This document shows, one piece after another, positions 47,698-59,239 of a stretch of 64,000 nt of DNA. The position numbers were made by a program, and so were the translations under genes. This stretch comes from Allacma fusca (lineage: Eukaryota; Arthropoda; Collembola; Symphypleona; Sminthuridae), in contig OX359247.1 of NCBI GenBank assembly GCA_947179485.1, positions 54,347,131 through 54,411,130 on the forward strand, in the 5' to 3' direction. The notes beneath the pieces are model-generated. The model worked only from the letters and a program-made list of their open reading frames with translations, made no database searches and was not told the origin of the DNA. Every line of letters starts with the position of its first letter. Position 1 is the first letter of the stretch.

Positions 47698-48762
47698 ATG
47701 ACGGACATGAAGAGCTGGCCAATCTTGACTGGGGCACTGCTCCTCCTCATACTTTATCCAAGGTCTCATTCTCAGTACATGTCCAGGGAGTTTATGCATC
47801 CGGATGTGAGTTTTTCTATATTGGAGTAATTTGTAATTACTTCCCTATTTTTCAAAACTTTTGAGTATCTTTGTACAAATACAGTCAAGTAATCCGTTCT
47901 TTCTAGGAAATTGCTCAGTGATAATAATTATAATAACTTTTCCAGGATAAATTGCCCAGATTACTGGATAAAGCCATATTTTTAAGTCAGAGTGAGCTCA
48001 ACATAGAATGGAAAAAGGGTCTGAGCAAATTTCAAAAGCAGTATGGGGAACTCATTTTGGATTTAGAGGTGAGTATGGACCCAATTTTAAGCTATTTTTG
48101 GTAATTATGTACATTAAGTTGTACTAATACACACCAAGAATAATCATTCTTAGTGGTGAGGTGTAATTAATGTGAAATGTTTTTGGGCAACAAATTTTTC
48201 TGCCAAATTTAAGGAACATATTATTTGTTAGCATAATTGTTTAGTTACTATTTAATTATTATTAAATTGAGAAATTTTCTAACGGACTGCATCTCATAAA
48301 CATCATTTTTGAAACTCATATCTGCTTACAGTTATGTGAGGCAGTAAGGCTGGATCTGAAAAGGAGGGTAGAATCATACCCAGAAAATACGACAGGTGCT
48401 CTGAGGAAAGTATTTTACTTGTATGCAAATTTCACGGCACCAGGTAACTTTTTACATTTCTATTTATTTTTCCTTAAATTTTAAAAAGATGTGTTGGTCA
48501 TCATTATCTAACATTTTTGATTTGATCAGTTCTAGATAGCGATGGGAAGGAAATTGCAGCCCGGCACTACTGTTGTGCCAAGCAACTTCGGGACGACTTG
48601 TACCTTTTCATAATGTGTGGGAGAAGTGAGTCAGAATTTAAAATGAAATTTTACACCCCTTGGAAATACGTATTGACGGAACAGAGCAAGACTGTGCCAA
48701 AGACTGACAGTGGGACAAAACATCCTAAAACCTTTGAGATTGGACCTGTCATACCCTTATAA
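47698..48762 (+). CDS. secreted four-exon protein, unknown family (member 2)
   Basis: Exons 47698-47805, 47946-48068, 48332-48443 and 48530-48762 give 191 aa, phases 0, 0, 1. Either the first Met or the one at 47707 starts the signal peptide (KSWPILTGALLLLILYPRSHS). Exon 2 is helical and charged (LSKFQKQYGELILDLE). Exon 3 begins LCEAVRLDLKRRVES and ends KVFYLYANFTAPG. Exon 4 has ARHYCCAKQLRDDLYLFIMCG and ends TFEIGPVIPL. The Cys pattern, tail and phases match member 1, which ends 430 bases upstream on the same strand, so this is a tandem duplication. It is shorter because it lacks the acidic stretch of member 1. Function unknown. Confidence 0.75.
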
Positions 48763-49802
48763 GTGCTAAATTAATAATGCTCACAGTTGCAAGCAAATAT
48801 TGTGTAAATTACAGCTCTATTATAGCGACCACAATTTTCTCGTAGAAATCTTTTCTTCAAATTCAAAAATGTTTCGATACAATCTCCAATTACCAAGATG
48901 TTAACATCACCCCTTGTAAGACCACTCGTAAATGTTCGGAAGTCAAATCTTGCTCTGTTAAAGAGAGAATGAACCGTACGACTAATTTGCATTCAACTGT
49001 TTTGTTCACTAAAAAATGTGACTTGAGGTAAATATATGCAAGCCAAACTTTAAGGTAAATGATTAATTATTATACTAAATCAAATTTGGGTATAACCTCA
49101 AATGCTGTAGTGATAAAGTGAAATTCGTTTAAACCCTGTTGACAATTGTGTATGGAGTTTACCTAAGGCTAGTGGAGCATTTTATCACTGGGGGGAAATA
49201 TTCCTTATTCCACTAATTAAAATCTCAATGAAAATCCTCTATAGACAAAAAAACAAGGGAACAACACACGTGTGCCCAATTTTTAACAGTGTGATTTCAC
49301 AGGTTTTTCCTGAATTTATAAACAGATAATTTACAATTTATACCAGAGGTATTGTAATAACTATTACATGTGAAAAAATCCAAGCTGGACATACAAGGCT
49401 GAAATAAATTAAAATTGTTAAAAATTCCCATAATTTTTTCCCGCAAGAACAAAAAAATTCTTGTGACAATAAGTTTTGCGTTTGGAAGCAATTAATTATT
49501 GGTGAGACATGAAAGTCATCACGAAAGAAGAACAACATGAATCCCTTGCTTATCATGAACAATTGCATGTGAACGTAATTATTCAATTGAAAGTCTGCGC
49601 AGGAATATTTGCTGCTACAATTTACTCAATACACATTGTATTCCTAATTTCGAGATTTGTTCGTTAATTCAAGCCATTTAGAAACTAGAAGAGCTTCCAG
49701 GGAACCCAGTCCCAAACATCCTCCTGTCATCAGTCATAAAATAAACAACAATAAAGGAATACAGTGTATTTTAAGTGCTCTTATTTTTTATAGATTGCCA
49801 AA
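48763..49802. other. intergenic before the UGT cluster
   Basis: No gene seen. The last 100 bases hold a CATCAGTCATAAAAT stretch that could be the start region of the first UGT gene. Confidence 0.4.
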
Positions 49803-52514
49803 ATGTACACAACTAGAATTTTCCTAACTTTAACCGCTCTATTAGGACCGTTGAATTTGTGGGGCGAAGCGGGAAAAATATTTTTTATGATCCCACTTAC
49901 AACCATAAGTGAGAAGCAGGTCTACATCCCACTAATTGACGCTCTCGCCCAACGAGGTCACGAAATTGTGGTAGCCTCTATAACAAAATCCAAATATACA
50001 GCTAAAAACAATATCCGCGAATTTGTTCCACTATCCTACAAGGAATTTGTGGGGGACATATTTTCGGACCCATTTGAGGCGAGAAGATCCATGGGGCGTT
50101 ACACATCCCTTGCATTCACTGACTATGACTTTATCATAAAAGGCTGTGAAAGAGTCTATGAAAATCCAGAGTTTCAAAAAGTCCTTACTGAAAAGTTTGA
50201 TTTAGTGTTTAGAAATTTTTGGGCCGGACCCTGCTTTAACGGACCCTTGTTTAAATTCCAAGCTCCCTTTATAATTTTAAATACGCTCATCCCCGTCACG
50301 GAACCTTTTGAGCTCACTGGAGCCAGACTCCCTGCGAGTGTGGTTCCTTTTGCTTTTGGTCCAGCAAGGTCATTTCGGATGTCGTTTCTGGAGCGGTTGG
50401 AAAATGTCCTCTTGGATATTCATTGGACTTTGTTTTGTCAGTATAATTATTACCCAGGATTGGATCAAGTGTATAGGAAATATTTGGGAGAAGATATTCC
50501 CAGCAGTCAAGAAATTCAAAAAAATGTTAGTCTCATTTTTTCCAACTCCCACTTTACCATTAATGCTCCTGTACCGGTCTTGCCAGACGTGATCGAAATC
50601 GGGGGAATTCAATGCGGACCTTCTAAGCCCGTACCTAAGGTAAAATGTAATTTGACGTGTTTACTTACCCTTAAGTATAAAATGTAATTTAGTAATTACT
50701 TGTGTTATCATATTAAGTGCATAAAGGGTTGATAATTAAGATCATAAATTGGGGACTACAGTTCCAGAACATCCTATGAGGAAGTGGTCTATGAGACGCG
50801 TGCTCATTTGTATCTAGAAAATTTCGCTGGTATCTCAGAAAGCTGTCTGCTAGTTCTGTGCTGAGGAAATTCTTAGCACAAATAATGACCAAGGTTGACA
50901 AACATTCTGCATCAGGAGAAAAAAGGGAGATGCTTTGGGAGGAGGCAGTTATGATAATGTCATGTTGAAGGAGGTTCTGGACGACGGTTTCTTTATGAAA
51001 TTGAATAAAAGTATTTAATTATGTATATTTCCATGAATTTTCTATGCTAAAGGACATTGACGAATTCTTATCTGGAGCCAAGGACGGGTTCATCTTCTTC
51101 AGCATGGGATCCATGGTCAACTCCCAGTTCTTCTCAGGAAGCATGCAAAAAATGTTTCTCTCAGTATTCGCAAAATTAAAGCAGCGTGTTCTTTGGAAAT
51201 TTGAGGCGGAATTAGATAATTTACCACCGAATGTCAAAATTGGAAAATGGCTCCCCCAGCATGATATTTTAGGTGAGACTGGAGTCACTCTCAGTATGAA
51301 CGTTATGAAAATTTGTTGGTTTAAAATCTGAGTTTTTGTGTGAGTTATTGTGTGCGAACGTTTGAGGATTTTAAGTTACTTTCGCTAAATCAGAAGGAAT
51401 TAACTTTGGTTTCCGAAAGGCCAACTCCTATTGTGAGTAGAGCATGTATTAAACAAGAACACAGCTTTTATTTGGAAAACCTGATAATTGATTTTAAATT
51501 AGCTCATCCAAATATACGCCTCTTTATGACACACGGAGGAGCCTTGAGCACCCAAGAAGCCATTTATAGCGGAGTCCCTTTGATTGTCATGCCAATATTT
51601 TGTGATCAAGACAACAATGCACAATTTGCTGAACAAAAAGGATTTGCTGTAAAGCTGGAGATCACAGAATTGACAGAGGAAAAGTTGCTAGCAGCTATAA
51701 ATACAATCCTTAAGGACCCAAGGTAACAAATACATTTCTGTCATTCATTGGGAATAGGTTGAGGTCATGTTTTTAATTTTGTAAGTAATTTCAGCAGGAA
51801 CCAGCTGTTTAAAAATTTAATTGGAAAGATTAAAACTACACATACAGTGGGACAAGTTGCAAAGTTCCAGCGAAACAAAACTAAATGAATGAAAAATAGT
51901 ATTGAATATCCTTGGCCTCATTTAGATTTGCTTGCTACTTATCTTGTAATAAAATTATTCTATTCACAGCGGTGTACAGCTGTTAGCACTAATGTAACCC
52001 TTATCGAGGCCTTAAATAAGGATTTAAAAAAATCTATTCCCATCATTTCAGTTTCCCTGAACCTTTCCACCTATGTATTTTAATTGCATTATTTATATCT
52101 TCTCAAATAAATTTGAAAAACGTCAATTGGTTCCTAATTAGTATTTTGTCTAAATAAACCCTCTATTTTTTTATTCTTTTAAAATTATTTATTATGTATT
52201 TAAATTTTTTACTATTTTACAGGTACCAAATCTCCGCGAAGGAAATTTCATCGTATTTTAGAGACCAGCCAATGACGCCGCTAGAGAGAGCTGTTTATTG
52301 GACTGAGTATGTCTTGAGGCATAAAGGCACTCAACAGTTGCAGTCTTCAGCAAGGGAATTGAATTTCATTGAATATTATTTCTTGGATGTGATTGCGCTC
52401 TTGTCGTTACTACTAATGACTGTTTTATATATTGGGTTGTCCATCCTTTCAAAAATAATTTCTTTTGCATGTGCGTTTATAAGAGCTAAAGATGCCCTCA
52501 AGAAAACTCAGTGA
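49803..52514 (+). CDS. UDP-glycosyltransferase, copy A
   Basis: Exons 49803-50639, 51053-51272, 51503-51722 and 52223-52514 give 522 aa, phases 0, 1, 2, the usual UGT length. Features in order: signal peptide (about 1-23); N-terminal aglycone domain; the UGT signature WLPQHDIL...THGGALSTQEAIYSGVP...FCDQDNNA; YFRDQPMTPLERAVYWTEYVLRHKG before the anchor; a C-terminal transmembrane helix (VIALLSLLLMTVLYIGLSIL); and tail KKTQ, a KKxx endoplasmic reticulum signal. Family members transfer a sugar from UDP-sugars to small lipophilic molecules in the ER lumen. By alignment to RGHE, the position of the catalytic His reads Glu37 (SEKQVYIPL), and the catalytic Asp position after EKFDLVFR reads Asn. The donor site is intact, so activity may be altered or lost. 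First of three tandem copies. Confidence 0.92.
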
Positions 52515-52605
52515 GAGGTAAAATTTTACTTAGAAATATGCAATTTTTCAATGTACTTAGTCTGGCCACGGATATTCTTATAAAATGAAATTATTACATC
52601 CGCAA

Positions 52606-52611
52606 AATAAA
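52606..52611 (+). terminator. poly(A) signal, UGT copy A
   Basis: AATAAA about 95 bases after the stop codon. Confidence 0.5.
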
Positions 52612-52709
52612 TAAATTCTATTACAATGTAAGTATATGTTCTAATATAAAGAAAGTGTGCGAATTCTTAAATTTGCATTTAGACATAGATAGCTGATATT
52701 GTCATTATT

Positions 52710-53000
52710 GCATTACTCCCACATTCAGAAGTTAAACGAGTTTCAATTCCTTCGCACGTAATTATTGACCTTGTATGTATTTATAGATGCAGAGCGTTGT
52801 GAGGCGTATTAAGACTGCACAGTCCAATACAAATATGTACATTATCTCATGTATTTGTCCTGATCTTACAATTTGACCTTGCCTTCAAGGATATATTAAT
52901 TACGTTAATTCAAGCAGAAAAAAAATAATTTCACGCAATGGAACCCATTAATCTCAAGTCTCAATTGTTGTCAGTCTTTCATAGTCCTTTGGGATCTCTG
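52710..53000 (+). promoter_or_regulatory. upstream block shared by UGT copies B and C
   Basis: AGAAGTTAAACGAGTTTCAA (52727-52746), CCTTGTATGTA and AAGA(C/T)TGCAC(A/T) occur here and, in the same order, at 58856-58955, about 370-390 bases before the respective ATGs. A TCAGTCTTTCATAGTC segment near 52972 is matched at about 59088 by a TCAATCTTTCATAATC segment and could be the start site. The duplication that made B and C therefore included their 5' flank. Confidence 0.5.
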
Positions 53001-53115
53001 GAGGAGAATAATCTCGCCGAAACAACTACTTGTATCGTAATTAACACTGTTTTCAAAATATATTTAATTACCCCAAAAAATCAGCCCTGCAAATCAATAT
53101 CATTTTCCCATTGCG

Positions 53116-55032
53116 ATGAATCGGTTAACCATTCTTGCAATCATTCTCATTCTAGGACAATCCGATGTATTGACTGAAGGCGCGAAAATATTTTTTATGA
53201 TACCATTAACGTCCATAAGTGAAAAACAAATCTATATCCCATTAATTGACACGTTGGCGGAAAGGGGTCATGAAGTGGTTGTCGCATCCATCACAAAATC
53301 AAAATATAAATCGAAAAATATTCGAGAGTTTGTCCCTTGCACCTACGAACAATTTGTGGGAGATGCATTTGCCGACCCAATTGAATCCAGAAAGCAAATG
53401 GGCCGTTACACGTCTCTATCACTCTCAGATTTCAGCTTTATTACTAATGCGTGTGAAATGGTGTACAATAATCCGGAGTTCCAGAAGGTTCTCACAGAAA
53501 AATTTGATTTGGTGTTCAGGAATTTTTTCGCCGGACCTTGCTTTAACGGAGCTCTTTACAAATTCCAAGTTCCCTTTATTTTTTTAAATACGATGATTCC
53601 ATTTCCTGAGATGTATGAACTAACTGGAGCCAGGCTTCCTGCCAGTTTCGTTCCTTTTGCACTGGGACCATCTCGATCAATAGGGAAGATGTCTCTTTTG
53701 GCAAGACTGGAAAACGTTCTCTTGGACATTCACTGGGCTTTATATAATAAATATTCATATTACCCAGCAGCGGCTCAAGTTTACAGGAAATACTTGGGTC
53801 ACGATATTCCCAGTAATGAAGAGATACAGAAGAACGTCAGCTTAATTTTTTCTAATTCCCATTTTGTGATCAATGCTCCAGCCCCTGTTTTACCGGATGT
53901 GATTGAAATTGGAGGAATGCAATGTGTGGCCCCCAAACCTGTACCAAAGGTAATATATAGTTAACATTAATTATTACATTCAAATGGTTCACCTAGTGTG
54001 GCAATAATTATTGGAAATATATCACCAGTACAGAGTTAGAGCCTAATGCGTAATTGAATAATTCTTTGGCTATATTACGAATTTTTTCGCTAACGAATTA
54101 ATTTTAATAAGCGCAGGACATTGACGAATTCATATCTGGAGCCAAAGACGGTTTCGTTTACTTCAGCATGGGTTCGATGGTCAACTCTAAATTCTTTCCC
54201 GAAAGCGTGCGAAAAATGTTCATTTCAGTATTTTCCAAACTGAAACAACGGGTCCTCTGGAAATTTGAAACTGAACTCCCTGGTTTGCCGCCAAATATCA
54301 AAATAGGAAAATGGCTCCCCCAAAATGATATCCTGGGTTGGAAATAGTTTACTTTTTAAATATTTGTTAAAAGTAGATATTAATTGAGTAAACTTAAGAT
54401 TCGATTCTATTTAGCTCATCCAAACATCCGGCTCTTTATAACACATGGCGGCGCTTTGAGCACGCAAGAAGCAATTTATAATGGAGTGCCTTTGGTGGCC
54501 TTGCCAATTTTTGCTGATCAAGACAATAATGCACGATCGGCTGAAGAAAAAGGATATGCTATAACACTGGAGATAACAGACCTGACGGAGGAAATACTAC
54601 GAACAGCTATATATAAGATTCTGAATGACGGAAGGTGTGTGTGCTATTGATACTTCTGTAATTTCTAATGTTTTTAATACTGGCCTGTGATTACTGTCTT
54701 TGAGATAATGTTAATTGTTTTGCTCTAACGACCTTTGTCGTAGGTACACTCAAACTGCAAGGAAAGCCTCAGCATATTTTAGAGACCAGCCAATGACACC
54801 GCTAGAGAGAGCTATTTATTGGACGGAGTACGTGATTCGCCACAAAGGCACCCGCCATTTACAGTCTTCTGCGCGGGAACTCAACGTTGTTGAATATTAT
54901 TTGCTGGATGTAATTGCACTACTAGTTACAGTAGCGCTATTAGCTTTATACCTACTCTTTAAAATTGTTCGGTGTTTAGCGAGTCTAATAGTTCCGTCAG
55001 GTTCTAAAGATCCTGCCAAAAAGCTGTTGTAA
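53116..55032 (+). CDS. UDP-glycosyltransferase, copy B
   Basis: Exons 53116-53949, 54117-54336, 54415-54634 and 54744-55032 give 520 aa, phases 0, 1, 2, with exon sizes equal to those of copy C. Signal peptide TILAIILILGQSDVLTEG; signature WLPQNDIL...THGGALSTQEAIYNGVP...FADQDNNA; membrane anchor VIALLVTVALLALYLLFKIV; tail AKKLL fits KKxx. As in copy A, the catalytic His position is Glu (ISEKQIYIPL, residue 36) and the Asp position is Asn (FDLVFRN). The donor of intron 2 is GTTGGA, weaker than GTAGGA in copy C and GTGAGA in copy A, so splicing there may be less efficient. A hAT-type element begins 86 bases after the stop codon and contains the nearest AATAAA (55197-55202). Confidence 0.92.
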
Positions 55033-55118
55033 GCTAAACGCGGATTTTGAGTTCAAAAACAAGTTTATCAGTTGACGTAGTAAAATTGGAAAAAGAGTGT
55101 TATGGTATCAGATTTTGC

Positions 55119-56672
55119 CAGAGATGGCCACACTACTCTACTTTTTAGTAGTGGTAGTGGAATAGTGGCAAAAAGTAGAGTATTTGTTGAAAATGAAATA
55201 AAATAATATTTATTGCTAGTGTAGGACGAAAGGAGACATCAGCAGGTAAGCAAATAGTAGTAACTACCAGTGCCCGTTCACCATTGTCCCTAAAATGTAG
55301 TGTAGAATAGTGGAACCAATTTTAGTTTGGATGTAGTGGAGAAGTAGTTTACATGCATACTCAAAGTCCAATAAAAAGTAGTGCTACCCCAGTATGCACT
55401 ATGCTTAAGCATGGAATGTGTGATTATGTCTTTTCATAACTTTCTATATCTTGCACCGTTACACCGCGTTTCAATACTCGAAATAATATTATGCGATTGC
55501 ATGGACGGGTATAGTAACATCTTGTATTTGTATTGGAGTATTGCACATTCTAATTTGTGATACTTTTTCGCAGTATTTGAACTTGCAAAAAGCAAAATCT
55601 TAGTATTGATTTCTTTATTTAAGTGATTTAATCCTCCGTTAATTAACAGTTCTGAAATTCAAGTCAAATCCAGAGTAAGGCAGATTTCTTGGTTCTCGTT
55701 CTCATGTATGTACTTGAGTTATACAGGCATGTTAATTTTGTCTAAACCAATAAATTAGTTTTTCAAAATGCCGAACCTACAATTGATTCTTGTAAAGATC
55801 TGTCCTGCACGCCTCTAATTTAGCATAAACGTCTAGCTTCATCTTCAAAGGATAAAGTGTATTTACATACGATGAAACGGGATTTTTTCGCTAGGAATCA
55901 TATCTTAGAAAATAGAAGCCTTTTTAGGGTTATATTAAAATTATATGATTTTAGGCTGAGATTAAATTGCACAGCTATTCAGTGAACAGGTAGTATGTTC
56001 CATAGTGTGACGTTTTAGAAAGTGAAACTTTTTTATAGACGAGTCTGTTCCGTCAGTCCGTCTACAAAATCTTGTGAGTCGCACAACTCAACAACGGAAG
56101 GACGTACGGACATAGGACTTTTCTCAAAAAATCGGGCATACATTCTAGATGTGCCTTTTGATATTTTCCCTGACCTAGGGTCAACCGTTTGACCTCTGAA
56201 AATGGTTTTCTGGATACAATTATCAAAAAATCTTGCATTTGCTATACCTTTCCAACGGATTGACGTATGGACATGCGTCCTTTACAGATAACAATCAAAC
56301 TCTATTTCCCTACCCTACTCAAAATCTTTAAATATAAGTTTCACTTTCCTGCACATACAAACAAAGTTTGCCCAAATCAGTACAGTGCACGGATTGTTTT
56401 ACTGCGTAGAGTAGTGTGATAGTTGTAGTGTAGAGTAACGCTAATTTTTAGCTTCCGGTAAGTAGTGGTAGAGTAGAGTAAAGATGCTCTCTGAAAGTAA
56501 AACTCTACTGGAAAGTAATGTAGTGGTAGTCTTGATTATCGATAAAATAGAGTATTAGTAGATTAGTTGTCAAAGATAATTCTTGTTGGTAGTGTAGTGG
56601 TAACTAGTGGCATTTACCCTCAATAAGTTTTTAGAGTAGTGAGTGTAGTGGAAAATTGAATGGTCACCTCTG
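55119..56672. mobile_element. hAT-type non-autonomous element (GTAGTG words)
   Basis: The duplication GATTTTGC flanks it (55111-55118 and 56673-56680). The ends are CAGAGATGGCCACAC on the left and, reverse-complemented, CAGAGGTGACCATTC on the right. Arrays of GTAGTG / AGTAGTGG / GTAGAGTA occupy the first 280 and last 280 bases. It is 1554 bp. The middle (about 55400-56380) has no frame long enough for a transposase. It sits in the 3' flank of UGT copy B. Confidence 0.8.
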
Positions 56673-56680
56673 GATTTTGC

Positions 56681-57443
56681 GGAACAAAATGCGAGAAACA
56701 AGGTTGAAAAAGTACCTTGGACATAATTCTGGCCTGAATTAATGTACTGTTCCTAAGGTAATCTAATAGTGTGCAAATTTGAAGAGTAGCATTATTAAAA
56801 TTAAATAAAATGAAAAACAGAATTAAATAACATGTTTTATTCGCGTCATTTAAACGCTAAGCAAGGAAAATAATCTTGTACATGTAATGTAAAAACAGAT
56901 TTTTAATTAATTTAATTAATGTAAGATTAAAAGCAGTCCTCTATATACAATATATGTGGACAATAAATGATGAAATAGTGGTTACCTCACTACTGATGAG
57001 AAGACCAATTCCAATTTGTTGTTTTGGTTCTTTTCATCTCAAGTAAGTGAGTAGTAACATTCATAGAACTTATGAGAAAAACAGAGAGTATGGATTTCTT
57101 CGTATTTTTTGGACCAAATGGATAATATTGTTTACAGTGACTGCAACATTTAAAATGAAAGGAAAGCCCTAAAATAGCCTGAGTTATCCTTTGGATTAAA
57201 ACGAATGCAGGTTTCAGCTCCGTCATAGGAATATTTTTAGAAACATGACCTTTCAAAGGTGAAGCGAGTAATAATGTGAGTGAACAAAATACTTCTTGGA
57301 TTAAATCCCATTAAATGCTGTACATTATTGACTCACCTGTTTTTTTTACTACCAAATAGCGACTATCCAATGTTTTCTTGTTCCATTGTACGTAAATAAA
57401 TAAACCTACCATGGAAAAGCAAATGTTTCATTTTTGTTTGTAG
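56681..57443. other. intergenic, no exon confirmed
   Basis: AATAAA near 56798-56812 may be the original poly(A) region of UGT copy B, displaced by the element. The missing first two exons of the family relic at 57444 were looked for here and not found. Confidence 0.35.
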
Positions 57444-57826
57444 GTGTTTCAGTTTCGGACACAGGATGCTTTTGCAAACAATGCGGGGGAAGCACTGAAA
57501 CAATTTTTCACCCTTTTCAGTGAATTCCAAAGTATCTTCTATTTGGCCGGTGAGATTTATCCTGGTAAGTTTGGATCAAAGGCTTACAATTAGTTTGCAA
57601 TTTGGAACTGATATGCATATCATGCATCAATTTATTACTGAATCAAAGCCCAGGATCCAAGATTCATCCAACCCAGAAATGTTTTTTGTCTTTCCGTAGC
57701 ATTAAAGCTACATGTATTGATCAATTCTATGAAATTCTACAGCATCTTTCATTCCCTACTTCCAAGATACTTGGAAGAATCGTATCGAAGAAGAAAATGG
57801 CAAAGAGGGACTACAGATTAATGTAA
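57444..57826 (+). pseudogene. relic of the four-exon secreted family (member 3)
   Basis: Two exon-like segments, 57444-57564 (after TTTGTTTGTAG, before GTAAGT) and 57654-57826 (after AAGCCCAG, ending TAA), are in frame with phases 0 and 1. This is as in exons 3 and 4 of the genes at 44404 and 47698. The first ends FQSIFYLAGEIYPG, to be compared with KVFYLYANFTAPG and SVYLLYGNISGPTG of those genes. The second (SKIHPTQKCFLSFRSIKATC...) lacks the CCxK motif and the GPVIxL tail. No signal-peptide exon or exon 2 was found upstream. It could be a third, incomplete or diverged member; whether it is expressed is open. Confidence 0.4.
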
Positions 57827-58855
57827 GCACAATTGTTTAGACGCATGTATTGTGTTTTTAGATATTGCTGGTAAGGTTGTGGTTTGGTTTGCTCCATGAT
57901 CTTGTACGGAGCCATTTTATTGTTAGTGCTTAAACCAATGATATTTCTGTTGTTGAATGGCATCTTGTAGATGCAGAAGCTAGTGACTTTTTTCTCTCTT
58001 TTTTCAGTCTTGCTCATGTCAGAGAACTGAACCCATTGATTCAGTTCATAACTTCGAAGCGAACTGAATCGTTTTCCTTGAATTAAAGTTCAATCGATTC
58101 ATTCTGCCCCAAACATTTCAACCAAAAATTTACCATTTAGTACAAGTATCAGCACGTCCACATCTTACAAGTAACTATCTGTATCTTTAATTTAACTTCC
58201 TTCTGTTGTAAGCCTAGAAAATATTGATGCCGTTTCTAGATAGCGTATTCATTAAGCACATCTACTTAAACCATTTTGTTCTCGATTTAGTGGAATTCAA
58301 TTCAATTCAAAATTTTGAACTGAAATAAACTGAATTGATAATATACATAGTTTCAATTCAGTTCTGCATGTGAATTGAACTTAATTGAACCATTCCGTCC
58401 ACTAATTCTTTCCGGTTCAGATAACATTCTAGGGCATGAAATGCATCAGATGTTCCCAGTATTCAATTTTTGACGATTTTACCTTCCTAGAACGATATTA
58501 AGATTGCACGATATATCGTGTGAAATATACGAGAACTATCGTAGCATATCGTTCCTCCAAATTGAACGATATTAAAGATAATATCGCATCGTTATATGTA
58601 TATATCGATATGACGAACCCTGCAGTATAAACACACTTGTATATACTTATTTCCTCAAAATGTCCACCCTGGAATGATCACCTGAGTTGATTTTTCATAT
58701 TAAATCAATTATTGTTTATCCACAAAATTAATATCTTGACTTTGGATTTATTCTCTGGGTATAAGGGAAGTTGTCCAATAGAAAATGTTTATGTAAATTT
58801 TTACATTTGCTTTTCTGCATAAGTACATCACCGATAATTTTATAATATTACTCTC
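57827..58855. repeat. repeat-rich spacer (GAACTGAA and CGATAT words)
   Basis: 58020-58430 holds many GAACTGAA / TTCAATTC / AATTGAAC words beginning with CAGAGAACTGAACC, and 58490-58625 many ATATCG / CGATAT words ending GACGAACCCTG. Both ends have the look of hAT-type termini (CAGAG..., CAGGGTTCG when reversed), but I found no matching target-site duplication. They may be two nested or truncated elements. No gene is seen. Confidence 0.4.
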
Positions 58856-59239
58856 AGAAGTTAAACGAGTTTCAACTCCTTCTCAATCACTAGCAACCAC
58901 CTTGTATGTACGCACAAAGCAATCGCAAAGAGTTTTAAGATTGCACAATCCAAAGTTCATGCAGTAGCTGCAGTCTGCAGTGCTCGGCGTGATCTTCCAG
59001 TGAGACCTTGACTTCATGGAAATATTCAAATCAAGCACAAAAAATTGTCTTCAAGTATTCGAACCTACTAGCCTCTAGTCAGCTGTGATCAATCTTTCAT
59101 AATCATTTGGGACGTGTCTGTAAAAATAAACTTAAAGAGAATATTTATATTGTAATAAATTACAGATACTACTCTTTTCAACATTTATATTAGTACCCCA
59201 AAAAATAAGGCAGGAATTTAACTTGTTTTTATTGCTGCA
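58856..59239 (+). promoter_or_regulatory. upstream block of UGT copy C
   Basis: Homologous to the block before copy B (shared AGAAGTTAAACGAGTTTCAA at 58856-58875, CTTGTATGTA, and a TTTCATAATCATTTGGGA stretch near 59094). No clear TATA box is seen. Confidence 0.45.

Noticed and set aside
51889-52083. Frame in intron 3 of UGT copy A
   Set aside because: It lies between two well-supported exons and has no UGT similarity.
56990-57256. Minus-strand 88-residue frame with CCSHC as an exon of the four-exon family
   Set aside because: Wrong strand relative to the relic exons, and the Cys spacing does not match the CCxK motif.
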